Source: Aurantiochytrium sp. KH105 (lineage: Eukaryota; Sar; Bigyra; Thraustochytrida; Thraustochytriidae). From it: a stretch of 64,000 nucleotides of DNA. The notes beneath the pieces were generated by a model. The model had not been told where the DNA came from. It saw only the letters and a program-made list of their open reading frames with translations, and searched no databases. The translations under genes were made by a program, and so were the position numbers. The stretch lies in the NCBI GenBank assembly GCA_003116975.1, contig BGKB01000160.1:62001-126000 (forward strand). The letters run 5' to 3'. Each line of letters starts with the position of its first letter. The stretch's first letter is position 1. This document shows, piece by piece, positions 20,901 through 29,129 of this stretch.

Positions 20901-22878
20901 CTTCAGCGACAGACGACGCAGATGCCTTGCCGCCGCTGCTGGGAGAAGAGGACACCGCCCCTGCAAGAGCCGAAGCCAAGCGCTGGCTCGTTCGCAGGCC
21001 CCTACTGCTCATGCTGGACGATCTTCGCCTATCGCTTTGCGCGCCGCTCGCGTTGCGCTTGCGTTGACCAGGGCCACGACCGCGGAGAAGAGATGTCGGC
21101 ATACGAAAGTACATGCGAAGGTCTTCGTTCTTCCGCCCTGTCGACTCTTCAAGATCTCGCAGACGTTCTGGAGCCAGCAAGATGATCGATGAGAAGCGCA
21201 TGGCAACATGACCACCGGGCGGCGCCTTCGAGGATGAGCCCTTTGGCGTGAGACCTGCCATGGGAAAGCGGGGACCGAGCAGTTGCATCGAGTCCCGTAC
21301 AGAGAATTCCTTGCCATTGGCGGATGCAATATCAGAGGCAGCGCGCTGCCGCGTTTCGCCTCGGTCCCGGCGCCCAATTCCAATGCGGAGCGTCTTCTTC
21401 ATGGTAGTCTTTGGTACTTGGGGCGCAGCGAGAAGTCCGGCAGAAGCGAGCGGCTCAAAAGCCTTGATGGGCTTGGACTTGCCCTTGACTCGGATGGGCT
21501 CGAGTCTTCGGAAGGGGATGTCTCGCTGACAAGTGACAAAGGTGGCCTCGTCGCAGATAATTGGTGCAATAAAGCTCATGCTATCCCCTTCGTCGAGACT
21601 CTTTCGCGAGGCTTGCATGAATCGTGCCGACAGATTGACAATGTCGCCCAGAACAGAGTATTCCTTTCTCGTTTGACTTCCAAGGACTCCGCAAAAGGCG
21701 GTGCCCGAGGTGATGCCGGCCGCTGGGTTCAGTCCAAGATTTTCGCGCAGCCTGCTGATGCTATGCAGAGAGGAGGAAACCGCTCGCTTCGCATCATTTT
21801 CATGGCTGTAGGGCGGCAGGCCAAACAGAACGATAATAGTTGCGCCTTTGTCATCGACGATGAATTTGTTGAGGGCGCCCTCGTACTTGTACGCGGCAGT
21901 TTGGACGATGCGCATGGCCTCGTGGAGAACTTGCATCTCTTCGCCGCCCGCGGCAGCGGCCTGGACCTCTGCTTCGGTGAGACCGAGTCCGATAAAGACC
22001 ACTGAGATTCGCCGCAGCTCCGAACTGTAATACTCGAACTCGGGGTGGGCCGAGTCGATGGACTGCAGAGCCGCAGAGGGAATGAGCTGTCTGATGCGTT
22101 CCTCTGTGAGACCTGTATACGCGTCGAAAAGATTGACGCCAACGCGTTTGTTACGTGCGCGCCCAGGCCTGAAGTTATCGAGATCAATGCGTCGAAAACC
22201 GGTGTGACGATTACCACGCTTGCCTCCAGGCATCTTGTCACCAGAAATGCCAGCCTCTTTTTCAATGCACTTCCACGCAGCCGAGGAGACGATGACGTCG
22301 CCTGCCGAAGCCATTCCTTCAGCTGCGAATGCCTGACTCATGGGCTCGCCCACGGCGACATATTCTGTACGGCCCTTGATACCGCCCAAATGAATAATGG
22401 CGAGCGAGCCCACACCGACGCCAATCTTGATGCTCAGGGAGACAGCGTCGTCGTCAAAAGTGAGATCCTGGCCGAGGCCTTGAATTCGCACAGCGCACTG
22501 TGTCGCGCGTTTTGCACGGTCTTCGATGCTTTCCTCATCGCCGGTGGGAGGCCAAAGTACAATCATGGCGTCACCGGCGAATTTGAAGACATCGCCACCT
22601 TCGGAGTTGATAATTTTCACGAGTTGACTAAAGTACGAGTTGAGCTGCTTCGCAAGGTGTTCGGCGCCGACATGAGGGCCATACCTGAACGACATGCGCT
22701 CGCTCAACTTTGTGAATCCACTAACATCGGCAAAGAGACAGGCTGCATCATAATTTGTCAGACGCGGTTGCGAGGAGTCGTACCGCTCTTTCGTCTGGCG
22801 TTCTTCCTCTTCTAGCTTGAGAATCTCATCTACTACGACAGATGGCAAGTAGCTCGCGAGCAGCTCAATGTACCTCAT
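14959..22878 (-). CDS. Soluble-type adenylyl cyclase / ATPase / PH / C2 / phosphodiesterase fusion
   Basis: A 2,639-residue protein. Cyclase domain C1 (about 45-235) has FADVSGF and FKFAGDAM, giving metal-binding Asp51 and Asp103. C2 (about 288-425) has NKFIVDDKG (Lys338) and VNLSAR (Asn415, Arg419), the adenine-site Lys and the transition-state Asn/Arg, so the C1-C2 pair looks catalytically competent. The spacing matches soluble adenylyl cyclase (ADCY10). A P-loop, GEPGSGKT, near residue 915 begins an ATPase-like region, also as in ADCY10. A PH domain follows near 1480-1600 and a C2-like domain near 1670-1790. The C-terminal class I phosphodiesterase (about 2230-2540) has YHNFDHACDV and FCHDLEHPGLNN with metal-binding His/Asp. 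Inferred: ATP-to-cAMP synthesis and cAMP hydrolysis in one chain. Transmembrane helices are not evident. It converges on the repeat-protein gene, 151 bp away. Confidence 0.93.
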   Translation of the reverse strand: MRYIELLASYLPSVVVDEILKLEEEERQTKERYDSSQPRLTNYDAACLFADVSGFTKLSERMSFRYGPHVGAEHLAKQLNSYFSQLVKIINSEGGDVFKFAGDAMIVLWPPTGDEESIEDRAKRATQCAVRIQGLGQDLTFDDDAVSLSIKIGVGVGSLAIIHLGGIKGRTEYVAVGEPMSQAFAAEGMASAGDVIVSSAAWKCIEKEAGISGDKMPGGKRGNRHTGFRRIDLDNFRPGRARNKRVGVNLFDAYTGLTEERIRQLIPSAALQSIDSAHPEFEYYSSELRRISVVFIGLGLTEAEVQAAAAGGEEMQVLHEAMRIVQTAAYKYEGALNKFIVDDKGATIIVLFGLPPYSHENDAKRAVSSSLHSISRLRENLGLNPAAGITSGTAFCGVLGSQTRKEYSVLGDIVNLSARFMQASRKSLDEGDSMSFIAPIICDEATFVTCQRDIPFRRLEPIRVKGKSKPIKAFEPLASAGLLAAPQVPKTTMKKTLRIGIGRRDRGETRQRAASDIASANGKEFSVRDSMQLLGPRFPMAGLTPKGSSSKAPPGGHVAMRFSSIILLAPERLRDLEESTGRKNEDLRMYFRMPTSLLRGRGPGQRKRNASGAQSDRRRSSSMSSRGLRTSQRLASALAGAVSSSPSSGGKASASSVAEVIDEDADFEFNNPAASTNRATYNSLDSDEGTHGLRRKSLIFYNEVANTAHVSTGGPSDPEYDETCAQVVIGAPKMYHVATIDRGSGGQETTKDLLANACERGHSVGMLQHGIGSDHLALIIQGTEMVFNLDIWPSNTARIEAALNGKSPTEASEGVPLKYLEPIVNTALGFGVLWQRSVDIRPAKDLKRADAPRRAPSVGSVSAPLYSCEEVSSGTTLTLILVARKDVAVLQSPNSYVLGALMARKIELIEHNKGSVAIVTGEPGSGKTNLLKHFGYGFLPEAVPVLGSSEQWEHTTSEYERLFQLNGESDQFKKFRNEERHFHVWFDIILQWIFHEASDLAAATLRKNPGKIRTQILAGALDDSLAGYASLLNDDLGTEFDEAETAALLSDMPESERVAHVNEVLTDMICDIVSKIVIKFGGLIILIDDALRLDEHSWGVARRLAELVCSDSLELLLVVALRSFEGLTDRTMGLQPRLIQPRTRAALVKYREVCAVEGVEVLSMGPLSRNMAVDIFRKHVGDDIQTVSPDLWRMCESRCYNNPLLISDFAYEIREARRPKIVRYTPLPTTSKKPSKRNQGADAPRQLYTASLRVAVQHLDEPAWTMHAAHRAALSKQAAFLADRSANDPMNSSPDQPAQGINENEMEGVNFPPDYYPPAEVAPPRTAAGVLGELVDRLGSIEQMVLRIACMIGSTFSLRLIQDVYPRNSLKRDFTENLVKAACENLADQHGIFHKVRANAYNDEYVYRFADMLLVSTLRHRLLKKHKISLAASITRARSQFKAALELEKLQAEDSALPKRPVSMRVPTNAGDPQQVRIEKEGPLSIKKKNPPSNKIFSDWKERYVVLHADSILIFKKRDPRRMAESDAHVVIYLNEASVELFEDPAERTHTLAFRIIADEWSRRGELHYSMRDFTFADSDPGETRRWFSRVSMTLNRHKLGTRFFEGANSSNSSRDLLPVRRRTILNFASLLNDGDTGIVVTLRSAGPGASHEQFSSSRTPRGPTKHLSSPNNHSTEIYASAFIRLHNGVRFVRKQTMLTAPTHSELLEFNESFLFKLAPEFLVDWRNQPERNASLEIVLWRQLDSALGFDMMVGYCSVQLADVYIRRDSASKLSLDLDVIEPYGDLKAQNATLSVGLELVITGEDETEIATMQESISLGEPSRDHNLEQQRELADIVFQENMELNVRSETGRQGGSFADTTGSGRGTTLQRPQNKKKKSRGTGPPLEPLALNGTLAPGEKRSTSMQISRPRMISTATQKSRRATLVSESGASNKGALVSPLAHLEFVAKAARNRGERDLLGVLKRLLLTRSFAELVSPVSLDEKSRKWLGSQFTRAEVRPDGDDDALGEAVRRFSMASAPSASGDLAEQEESATSLEFLANAYVQACGRPLDYVDEETATPMGPVSLAAVLSRMNKGVSPMTEVGIYSDPESHEASDRMPLVTYLDELRTQALEVARAAIGRRLEDDGKGRSAVPNAVFQRSTSSSTLASNGAGAGGDGGIFGGRSGSLVFSTTATMAAVAAAAAARKKKKQPRRRKKKAESWNSMISRYGKFVGKEKISDPRLLDPSSWFFDLSLVPTNFRTYLVAHMFRIMSIDTQFAVPTECFVSFVERVESAMSMHNTPYHNFDHACDVLQATFVMLTSMQGVTFLDEVQAFGLMIAAFCHDLEHPGLNNAFQVKAETKLAKMYEGRSVLESHHCACAFGILQDDSSNILRNMNETEASDIRQIVLECILATDMTCHFDLTGELRDCIVRHLDDPTTSMNEEERGLVAKSILHCADISNPTRSWDISKRWQDLICEEFYAQGDLERANGWEVSPNMDRETTHQAEMSINFIDFIVAPLFFAMSTLLPNSSDPCIQVAANRSKWMELLQDEVMTRQDLDEESREATLRDWDAREVTFEQVLSSAGFADGLKRSRGDTGFTEDTCEEDDSMGAGTGERHGPDDGDFGTISRRKGSNAAVAYIDVTDVRPPSPQPSL

Positions 22879-24077
22879 CTTCGACGAGCTTGAACGCCTT
22901 TATCGCCGCTGAAATTGCGCCTTCTGCGTATACAGGCCGTCTGCTGATTCTCCTGCAAGAAGCGCTGCTGTGGCCTGCTCGTCGTCCTGGTCGTTGCCAG
23001 GCTCGTACGCTTCTCGCCCCCCCCCTGGGGGAAGGAGGGCAACCGCGCTCCTCTGTGCACGCCTGCGTGCGAGCGAGCTTAGCTTAGCTTAGCTCTGCTT
23101 ACTTTCGTGCGTGCACCCTGAATTGATTGATTTGCTTGAGCTCGCGTTCTTTCGCAGGGGACCTGGCGCGCGCGGGTCCCTCCCTCGCTGGCGCCGGCAC
23201 CTCCCGCAAACGCTGCGACCTTGCCTTCTCTTCCCCCCTCCCCCCTCGCCGCGCGCGCGCGCCTCCGCGGCCTCGGGGTCCGCGCGGCGGCACGTGCAGC
23301 GGAGGGCGCGACGATGAAATCGATGAAATTGATCGAGCGCGCGCCGCCCGCGATCCACGGGTGGCTGCCCGGCCGGCCGACCGACCGATCGGTCGGCGGG
23401 GTCGCGCGCCGCTCGCTGCGCCGCCTGCTCCCGCCGCGGCTGCTCGCCCGCTCGCTCGCTCGCTCCGCACGCGGGTCGGCCGAGGCGATTCTGCGGCCGG
23501 CCGGCGCGCCTCGAACAGGGCGGGCGCCCGCGCGTTTTGGGGGAGGGAGGGGGAGGGAGGGAGGGGGTCACCAGGCACCTTTCCCGCGTTCTTCGGGGCT
23601 CCGCACTGCGCCTGTGCAGCGGGCCAGAACCGGTGCAGAACGTGGCATGACCCCCTTGGCCCTGTTTGCTTTTTTCTTTCCAGTCTTTTTTCACTTTTTC
23701 TTCCGAATTTTTTGTTATGATTTTATAAATGGACTGCGCGCATCGATGGTGTCAATTTGATGGGTGCGATCCAATGTGGCGATCGTGCGTGTAAGGGATG
23801 GGATGGGCCTTGGCGAGCTTCCTTGTGCAAAGCAAGACCACGCCCAGCCTCGTTTGAGGGTCGATGGTCCCGATCATGCGCTTCGAGTGATAGACAGCAT
23901 GGAAGTAAGAATTTTCAGAACTTTCAAAACAAACAAAAGGGACGCGAAGACAGTTTGGCGGACAGAATCTACGAATCTGGCAGACAAAGAAACGGGGATA
24001 AGAACCACACAGTCATAGAAAACGATTAAAAGGTTATTATGTTCGAGGTTGATCGTTCAAGCGAAAAGAAAAAACGA
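22879..24077. other. GC-rich 5' region of the cyclase gene and 3' flank of the CYRI gene
   Basis: Bases 23,000-23,600 are very GC-rich with CTCG/GCTC runs and reading frames rich in Arg, Pro and Ala that look non-coding. Bases 23,640-24,070 are more AT-rich. No gene was recognised. Confidence 0.6.
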
Positions 24078-25016
24078 CTATGGGAAGAGCTTGCGCACGC
24101 TCGAAGGAGCGCTGCTAAAGTTGCGCGAAGAGTACTGCAGCGTGCTGAGCGCGGCGTTGGAGAACTCGCTGTCCCACTGACGCACGCCCTGGACAACACG
24201 CTTCATGGAAACGGGGCTACTCTTTGTGAAGGCGCCAATGACGTCGATCTTGTCGTAGAGAACGGCCGCCACAACGGAGGAGAGCAAAAGAGTCTGCAGA
24301 CCGTCAGAGTCCGGAAATGAGCCCTTGTTCGAGTACTGTGGCGCGCTCTGCGCGGCGAGATTCGAAAAGTCGGCCAAGTATGGCACCAACTCCCGGTACT
24401 GCTTTGATAAGAGAGAGAGATCGTTTGCCAGCGCCGTGAGCAATGGGCTTCCCTGCGCTACAAACATTGAGATGGCAGACGCCATCGAATCATCCACAGG
24501 GACGTTGGGGTTGTTCATGTTCTTGGAAAGCTCGCGCCTGTAAAAGCTAAAGTCGTTCTGCACGGCAGGTTGCGACATTTTGGCCCAATCAAAGAGGAAA
24601 ATGACTTCGAAGAGAGCCGCGAGCTTGGCCACGAGTGCTTGCTCGGAGGATAACGGGGTACCTCCGCGCATTGCGACAGGCGCAACAAGGCGCAGAATAT
24701 CTCCAACGGCGCTGTTCATCTCGGAGGACAGTTCGTAAAATCCGCGGATACCCTCCACGTTGGGGAACATGCCCTCAAAGGCCTCCTGGCGAACCTTGGG
24801 GTCGTTCGGTGACGCCAACGCCTGCTGTACGAGCTTGTCATTTGCTTTGTACGCCCGCAAGAATTCGAGAGAGAACTCTGCGTGTTCGAGAGCAGCTTCT
24901 GCCCGCTGATACGCTGCCAAGGCCTCGGGCTCTGACGCTTGCGGTGGTGCGGCTTCGCGCAGCTCCAAGAGATCTTTCCCGCCAGCCCCGGTGAACTTTG
25001 CAAGCAGAGCTCCCAT
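24078..25016 (-). CDS. CYRI/FAM49 family Rac1-binding protein
   Basis: A 312-residue protein, close to the ~320 residues of animal CYRI-A/B. It matches the family (DUF1394, CYFIP-related Rac1 interactor) across its length. It begins MGALL like MGNLL of CYRI, so Gly2 is a probable N-myristoylation site. The core NDFSFYRRELS places Tyr159-Arg160-Arg161 where animal CYRI has the Arg pair needed for Rac1 binding. YDKIDVIGAF matches the late conserved block. Known: CYRI binds active Rac1 at the membrane and opposes Scar/WAVE-driven Arp2/3 actin branching, for example in pseudopods and macropinocytosis. Inferred: the same role here, implying a Rac-Scar/WAVE actin system. The start codon context (AAAGATGGG) is good. 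The gene is read in the same direction as the cyclase gene but 1.2 kb away, so co-transcription is not implied. Confidence 0.95.
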   Translation of the reverse strand: MGALLAKFTGAGGKDLLELREAAPPQASEPEALAAYQRAEAALEHAEFSLEFLRAYKANDKLVQQALASPNDPKVRQEAFEGMFPNVEGIRGFYELSSEMNSAVGDILRLVAPVAMRGGTPLSSEQALVAKLAALFEVIFLFDWAKMSQPAVQNDFSFYRRELSKNMNNPNVPVDDSMASAISMFVAQGSPLLTALANDLSLLSKQYRELVPYLADFSNLAAQSAPQYSNKGSFPDSDGLQTLLLSSVVAAVLYDKIDVIGAFTKSSPVSMKRVVQGVRQWDSEFSNAALSTLQYSSRNFSSAPSSVRKLFP

Positions 25017-25115
25017 CTTTGTTGATCTGCTGTATGTGCTGCGCTGCGTTGCGCTGTGATATGATGGTTTCCTCCGTTCTGCTTTTCTAGTCGAGTTGAG
25101 AATCTAGCCCAAGCA

Positions 25116-25154
25116 CGAGGCGAGGCGAGGCGAGGCGAGGCGAGGCGAGGCGAG
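25116..25154. repeat. CGAGG pentanucleotide repeat
   Basis: About seven to eight tandem CGAGG units, 100 bases upstream of the CYRI start codon. Confidence 0.9.
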
Positions 25155-25670
25155 TCGAGTCGGCCGGCCGTCCGTGTTCGTGCACTACGAACACGTCCCT
25201 CCTCTCCGCCAATCAACCCCGCGTGGCTGGCACGACTTTCTTTCTCCTCCTCTTAACGCTCTGTGTACGTGTGTGCGCGCTGTGCTCCAGCGCGCGCACC
25301 CGCGCCTCGCTCGCTCGCTTCTTCTCGGCCGCCTTCAGCGAGCGCGTCTCTCCGGCCTCGCTCGCTCGCTCCCCTGCGTGCGCTCGACAGCGAGCTAGCT
25401 TTGCGTTCCTCTTCGGGTCGGGCAAGGCCGGCCTGGGCACCAGCACGCACGCGCGAGGAGGAGTTCGAGGTCTCGTTCGCGCACGAGTGCTCGTCTCGCG
25501 GGGGCTGCAGCTCCCTCCAGCCTCGTGCTCGCCCACCTCCGCGAGCTTCTCCTGCTTGTTCGGCGTCGCCTTTCCGAGCCCGACAGAGGCAAGACAATGA
25601 AATGAAGGTAAGGCAAGGGGAGGAAGGTAGTGTAGGCAAGGCAAGGCTAGGTAGGTCCTTCGACCTTGCT

Positions 25671-25707
25671 CCTCGCCCTCGCCCTCGCCCTCGCCCTCGC
25701 CCTCGCC
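25671..25707. repeat. CCCTCG hexanucleotide repeat
   Basis: About six tandem units of CCCTCG in the divergent spacer. Confidence 0.9.
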
Positions 25708-26075
25708 GCTGTCGCGCGCGCCGGGCAGGGACGACGGGGGGGAAGGGGGGGAGGCCGCGCGAACGGAGCCTCGACGCGCGGGCTCGCTCGCGCGCGCCGT
25801 CTCCTCGCGCGCGCCGCGGCGGTCGCTCCGGAAGGCTCGGCCGGCCTCCCTGCTCGCTCTTCCTTTCTTCGCCTCGCTCGCCCTCGCTCGCTCGCTCGTG
25901 TGCCGAGTCCACGCCGCGCCGCGGGGAGAGAGAGGCTGCCTGCCTGCCTGCCTCTGCGCGCCGCGCTGCCCGCCGGGTCGCTGCCCGCGCGCCTCGCGTC
26001 CTGCGCGCCTGCCTTGGCGCCGCTGGGACCGGGGGTGGGCGGAGTTCTGCTCTGCTCTGCTCTGCTCCGCCTGCA

Positions 26076-26133
26076 GGATGGATGGATGGATGATAGATGG
26101 ATGGATGGATGGATGGATGGATGAGAGATGGAT
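26076..26133. repeat. GGAT tetranucleotide repeat with one interruption
   Basis: GGAT units are interrupted once by a GATA-containing unit. The run would behave as a polymorphic microsatellite. Confidence 0.9.
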
Positions 26134-26318
26134 GCGATGCGATGCGAGTCCGAGTCGATCGACCCCGACCTGATCGACCCGCTCGAACCGGGCTCGACCG
26201 GCGCCGGGACCCGCGCGTCTCCGCTCGCGCGCAGAGCGCCAGGCCTACGCCGCAGGCCGGCGCGGGACGGAGCGCGGGAGGGAGCGGGCGCGGCGCTCGA
26301 AGGCGGACTCTCTTTGCT

Positions 26319-26355
26319 GATCGATCGATCGATCGATCGTTCGTTCGATCGATCG
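26319..26355. repeat. GATC-rich tandem and self-complementary run
   Basis: Repeated GATC/ATCG units with a short TTCG interruption. GATC is its own reverse complement, so the run can fold on itself. Confidence 0.85.
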
Positions 26356-26880
26356 CCAGGCGATACCGACTTGCCGCGGGCCATTCCCGTGTCGCTGCCG
26401 CGTTTGCGCCACTTGGAGGCCCGCATTCCGCATTTGCCACCCGCTCCGGCGGATAGGCCCACCCTGGCCCGCGGTAAAGAACAGGCAGGAACGGGAGGTG
26501 GGACTGTATTGGGACCTTAAATGTAGGATGCGGAGCACCCCACAGCATGAGGAAAGTAAGGTGGGTGAAATGGATGTCCGTTGACGAGGAGATACACCGG
26601 TTTTATAGGCCTGTAAAATCGATCCGGCGAGAGCGGGGTGGGGTACAAGTGAGCCGCGCTCTGCGTGCAGCGGACGGTGCCGTCCGCTGCCGAATTTTTT
26701 ACACGCGCACGAATCTGTTGTGGTTGGTTTCGTTCCTTTGGAGAACGAGGGAGTTTAGGGTGTGCGATGGAAGCTCTAGACGATATTTAGCAGCGCGTGC
26801 CAGCGTCGACCGGGCATAGAGTAGTCGCGAGCGCGCAGTGCACACGTTGAAGTCGCAGAGAGAGAGCATCTGGTTACACA

Positions 26881-26927
26881 GAGTGAGTGAGTGAGTGAGT
26901 GAGTGAGTGAGTGAGTGAGTGAGTGAG
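26881..26927. repeat. GAGT tetranucleotide repeat
   Basis: About eleven to twelve perfect GAGT units, roughly 320 bases upstream of the ATG at 27247. Confidence 0.92.
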
Positions 26928-27246
26928 CAAGCGTCTCGTCTGTATAAGCCGTATACAGCAAGCGATCCGATCCACAAAGCAGGCAAGCAAAAGTCAAGCT
27001 GCCACCTCCGCGGCGGAAAAAAGTTCTGCGCTTGCAGGCAGCCAGTCGAGGGCAAATATAGCAGCAACGCAGAGCTCACCGCTCGCACCGCTCGAAGCGC
27101 AGTGTGCATCTCAAGACCTCGCGACGCCCCTACGCAGCGTGTCCCTCGTCGACGGTGCGTGCTCCTCTCTCGCAACGTGACACAGCAGGCAAGGTCTCAG
27201 CTCCCCAAGACTTGAACCAAGTCGCGCAAGCGCAAACATCGCCATC

Positions 27247-28722
27247 ATGAGCGCCACCAAGAAAGAAGACGTCCTCGCCAACAAGCTCGCGGAGCGCTAC
27301 GCCAAGGGCGACGCCGAGTCCACAGAGTACATTGTCAAGGAGACGCGCAAATTCCTTGCGTCTAAGTCGGGTCGCAAGCTGTGCGCCTCCGACATTCAAC
27401 AGCTCGAGCGCAAGCTTGAGGCTGGTATCAAGCAGCTCAAGCGCGCAAACGAGGCCCGCGAGCGCGGCGAGGCAGTCAAGGAGGATGTTGTTCTCGCCAA
27501 CGAGCGCAACCAGGCCGATACACGCAGCAAGGAGGAATCCAAGGAAAACCCCGACATTCCCCTCGACAGCTATTTGGTCTTTGCCACCGCGTCCGAGTTT
27601 GAGCATCAAAAGTCGGAGCGCGAGAGGATCCGCCGCACGCGCGATAAGCAGCGCAAGATGAAGGAGGAACTCGATGCTCAGGTCGAGGCCTCGCGCAACA
27701 AGAACTCAGAGCACATCCGCATCGAGGAGGACTACGCACAACACGTACGCTCGCAGTACGCCTCTCATCTCGAAGGCGAGAAGAACAAGCGCCTGCAGGA
27801 GATCGATCGCCAGCGCGTCATCAAGGAGGAGCGCGATCGCCAGCTAGCAGAGCTCGTCGCACGCCGCGAACGCGCTGCCCAACGCGAACGCGACCAGGAG
27901 GCCGCGCTCATTACCAATGCGCTCGCCGACATCAAGCGCGAAGAGGAGAACCAGCGCAGGAAGATTCGCGAGCAGCGCGAATACATGGAGCGCGTTCAGG
28001 CCGAAAACGAAAAGAACAAAATTGCCCGCGCTGAAGAGCGCGCCCGCGAGCAAGAGGAGGAAAAGCGTCTTCAGAAGGAGTACGCGCACCGTCTCGATGA
28101 GCAGGAGCGCATGCGCGCCGAGACCTATGCTCGCATGAAGGCCAAGTCCAGCAACAATCAGGCCATGTACGTTGCCGCCACTGCCGCCAAGGATGCTCAC
28201 GACCGCGAAGTCGAGGCCCGCGCACTCGCTTACCAGCAGCAGCTCGCCCGCGAAGCTGAAGAACGCTACCAAGCCCAGCTCGAGCACCGTGAACGCGAAA
28301 AGGTCAAGCTCAACGAGGCTCTCGCCGAACAAATTCGCGTCTTCAAAGCCCGCGAGGACAAAGAGCGCGAGGCACAGGCCATCTTTGCCGTCGCCTACAA
28401 GGCTGATGCCGAAAACGCCCTTGCTGAAGAGAAGCGCCAGCAGCGTCTTCGTCAGCAGCGCGCGCTTGAGCACAAGGCCGAGCTCCAGCGTCAGATCCAG
28501 GAAAAGCTCCACCGCACCGCCGAGACCGACCCGACGGCCATGAGCCCGCAGGAGAAGCTCATTAATCTTCCGCACATTCGCAATCTCATTTCTGACGAGG
28601 AAGTTGTTGAGGCCATTGCGCATCGCATTGACAAGTGCAAGGTCGCGGCTGAGGCCAAGAAGCGTACCAAGCTCGGCATCCGGGGCGGGCCCGCCGATCT
28701 CCAGAATGAGGACGACTTTTAG
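27247..28722 (+). CDS. Charged coiled-coil protein, possibly flagellar (TPH-like)
   Basis: A 491-residue protein. The first ~125 residues are mixed helix. Residues ~130-430 form a continuous Glu/Arg/Lys/Gln coiled coil, and the C-terminal ~60 residues are less charged (a SPQEKLINLPHIRNL segment) and end in an acidic tail. No membrane segment, signal peptide or catalytic motif is visible. The ATG in GCCATCATGAG is a good start. Known: axonemal coiled-coil proteins with trichohyalin/plectin-homology regions (CFAP45, CFAP53, MNS1) have this size and composition. Inferred: a cytoskeletal, perhaps axonemal or basal-body protein; composition alone cannot show homology. Other long coiled-coil proteins fit equally well. 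The gene follows a 2.2 kb repeat-rich upstream region and is read in the same direction as the next gene. Confidence 0.85.
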   Translation: MSATKKEDVLANKLAERYAKGDAESTEYIVKETRKFLASKSGRKLCASDIQQLERKLEAGIKQLKRANEARERGEAVKEDVVLANERNQADTRSKEESKENPDIPLDSYLVFATASEFEHQKSERERIRRTRDKQRKMKEELDAQVEASRNKNSEHIRIEEDYAQHVRSQYASHLEGEKNKRLQEIDRQRVIKEERDRQLAELVARRERAAQRERDQEAALITNALADIKREEENQRRKIREQREYMERVQAENEKNKIARAEERAREQEEEKRLQKEYAHRLDEQERMRAETYARMKAKSSNNQAMYVAATAAKDAHDREVEARALAYQQQLAREAEERYQAQLEHREREKVKLNEALAEQIRVFKAREDKEREAQAIFAVAYKADAENALAEEKRQQRLRQQRALEHKAELQRQIQEKLHRTAETDPTAMSPQEKLINLPHIRNLISDEEVVEAIAHRIDKCKVAAEAKKRTKLGIRGGPADLQNEDDF

Positions 28723-28746
28723 ACTCCTTTTCTCATCAGCTTTGTA

Positions 28747-28794
28747 GAACGAACGAACGAACGAACGAACGAACGAACGAACGAACGAACGAAC
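28747..28794. repeat. (GAAC)12 tetranucleotide repeat
   Basis: Twelve perfect tandem GAAC units, starting about 25 bases after the stop codon of the coiled-coil gene and so probably in its 3' untranslated region. Confidence 0.95.
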
Positions 28795-28813
28795 TCCGTT
28801 GCACCCGCCTCGA

Positions 28814-28834
28814 ATGCATGCATGCATGCATGCA
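28814..28834. repeat. ATGC/GCAT tandem run
   Basis: Five tandem ATGC units plus one base. The sequence is self-complementary and could form a hairpin. Confidence 0.9.
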
Positions 28835-29046
28835 AATTGACAGATTCTCTAAAATATCAACAAACAATCGTGGTCTCTAACCCATGATATACTCACTGCT
28901 ACGACGCAGCGTATCCCTTCGTGTTGCGGCTTTTCATTCCTCGACTTACAGTAAAGGCTCCGCAAATGGGTCGTCGCGTCTCTCTTTTGCATCTCACTCC
29001 TCGTTTGCATCTTTCCGGCCAAAAGCATAGCTAAATAACAAATCTA

Positions 29047-29071
29047 AATTTTTTTTAATTTAAAAAAAATT
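29047..29071. repeat. AT-only inverted repeat (12-bp arms, 1-base spacer)
   Basis: The left arm AATTTTTTTTAA (29047-29058) is the exact reverse complement of the right arm TTAAAAAAAATT (29060-29071). It lies about 60 bases upstream of the ATG at 29130, where a core promoter or leader would be expected. Confidence 0.85.
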
Positions 29072-29129
29072 CACTCGTTGTCAGAGCAAAAGGGCAAAAT
29101 CAAAAAAGCAGAAACCAGGAGGCCACACG

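Larger units (their letters stand above)
25017..27246. other. Divergent GC-rich spacer packed with simple repeats
   Basis: Lies between the CYRI gene (minus) and the coiled-coil gene (plus). It contains CGAGG, CCCTCG, GGAT, GATC and GAGT tandem runs and many CTCG stretches. Open frames of up to 431 codons occur but are Arg/Ser/Pro-rich products of base composition. No conserved domain or credible gene was seen. Confidence 0.65.
28723..29129. other. Intergenic region with microsatellites and an AT-rich palindrome
   Basis: About 400 bases between two plus-strand genes. It holds a GAAC run, a GCAT run and an A/T palindrome near the downstream start. No gene was seen. Confidence 0.7.

Noticed and set aside
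25253-26548. A 431-codon minus-strand frame in the GC-rich spacer
   Set aside because: The product is Arg/Ser/Pro-rich low complexity spanning microsatellites, with competing frames on both strands. It fits base composition rather than a gene.
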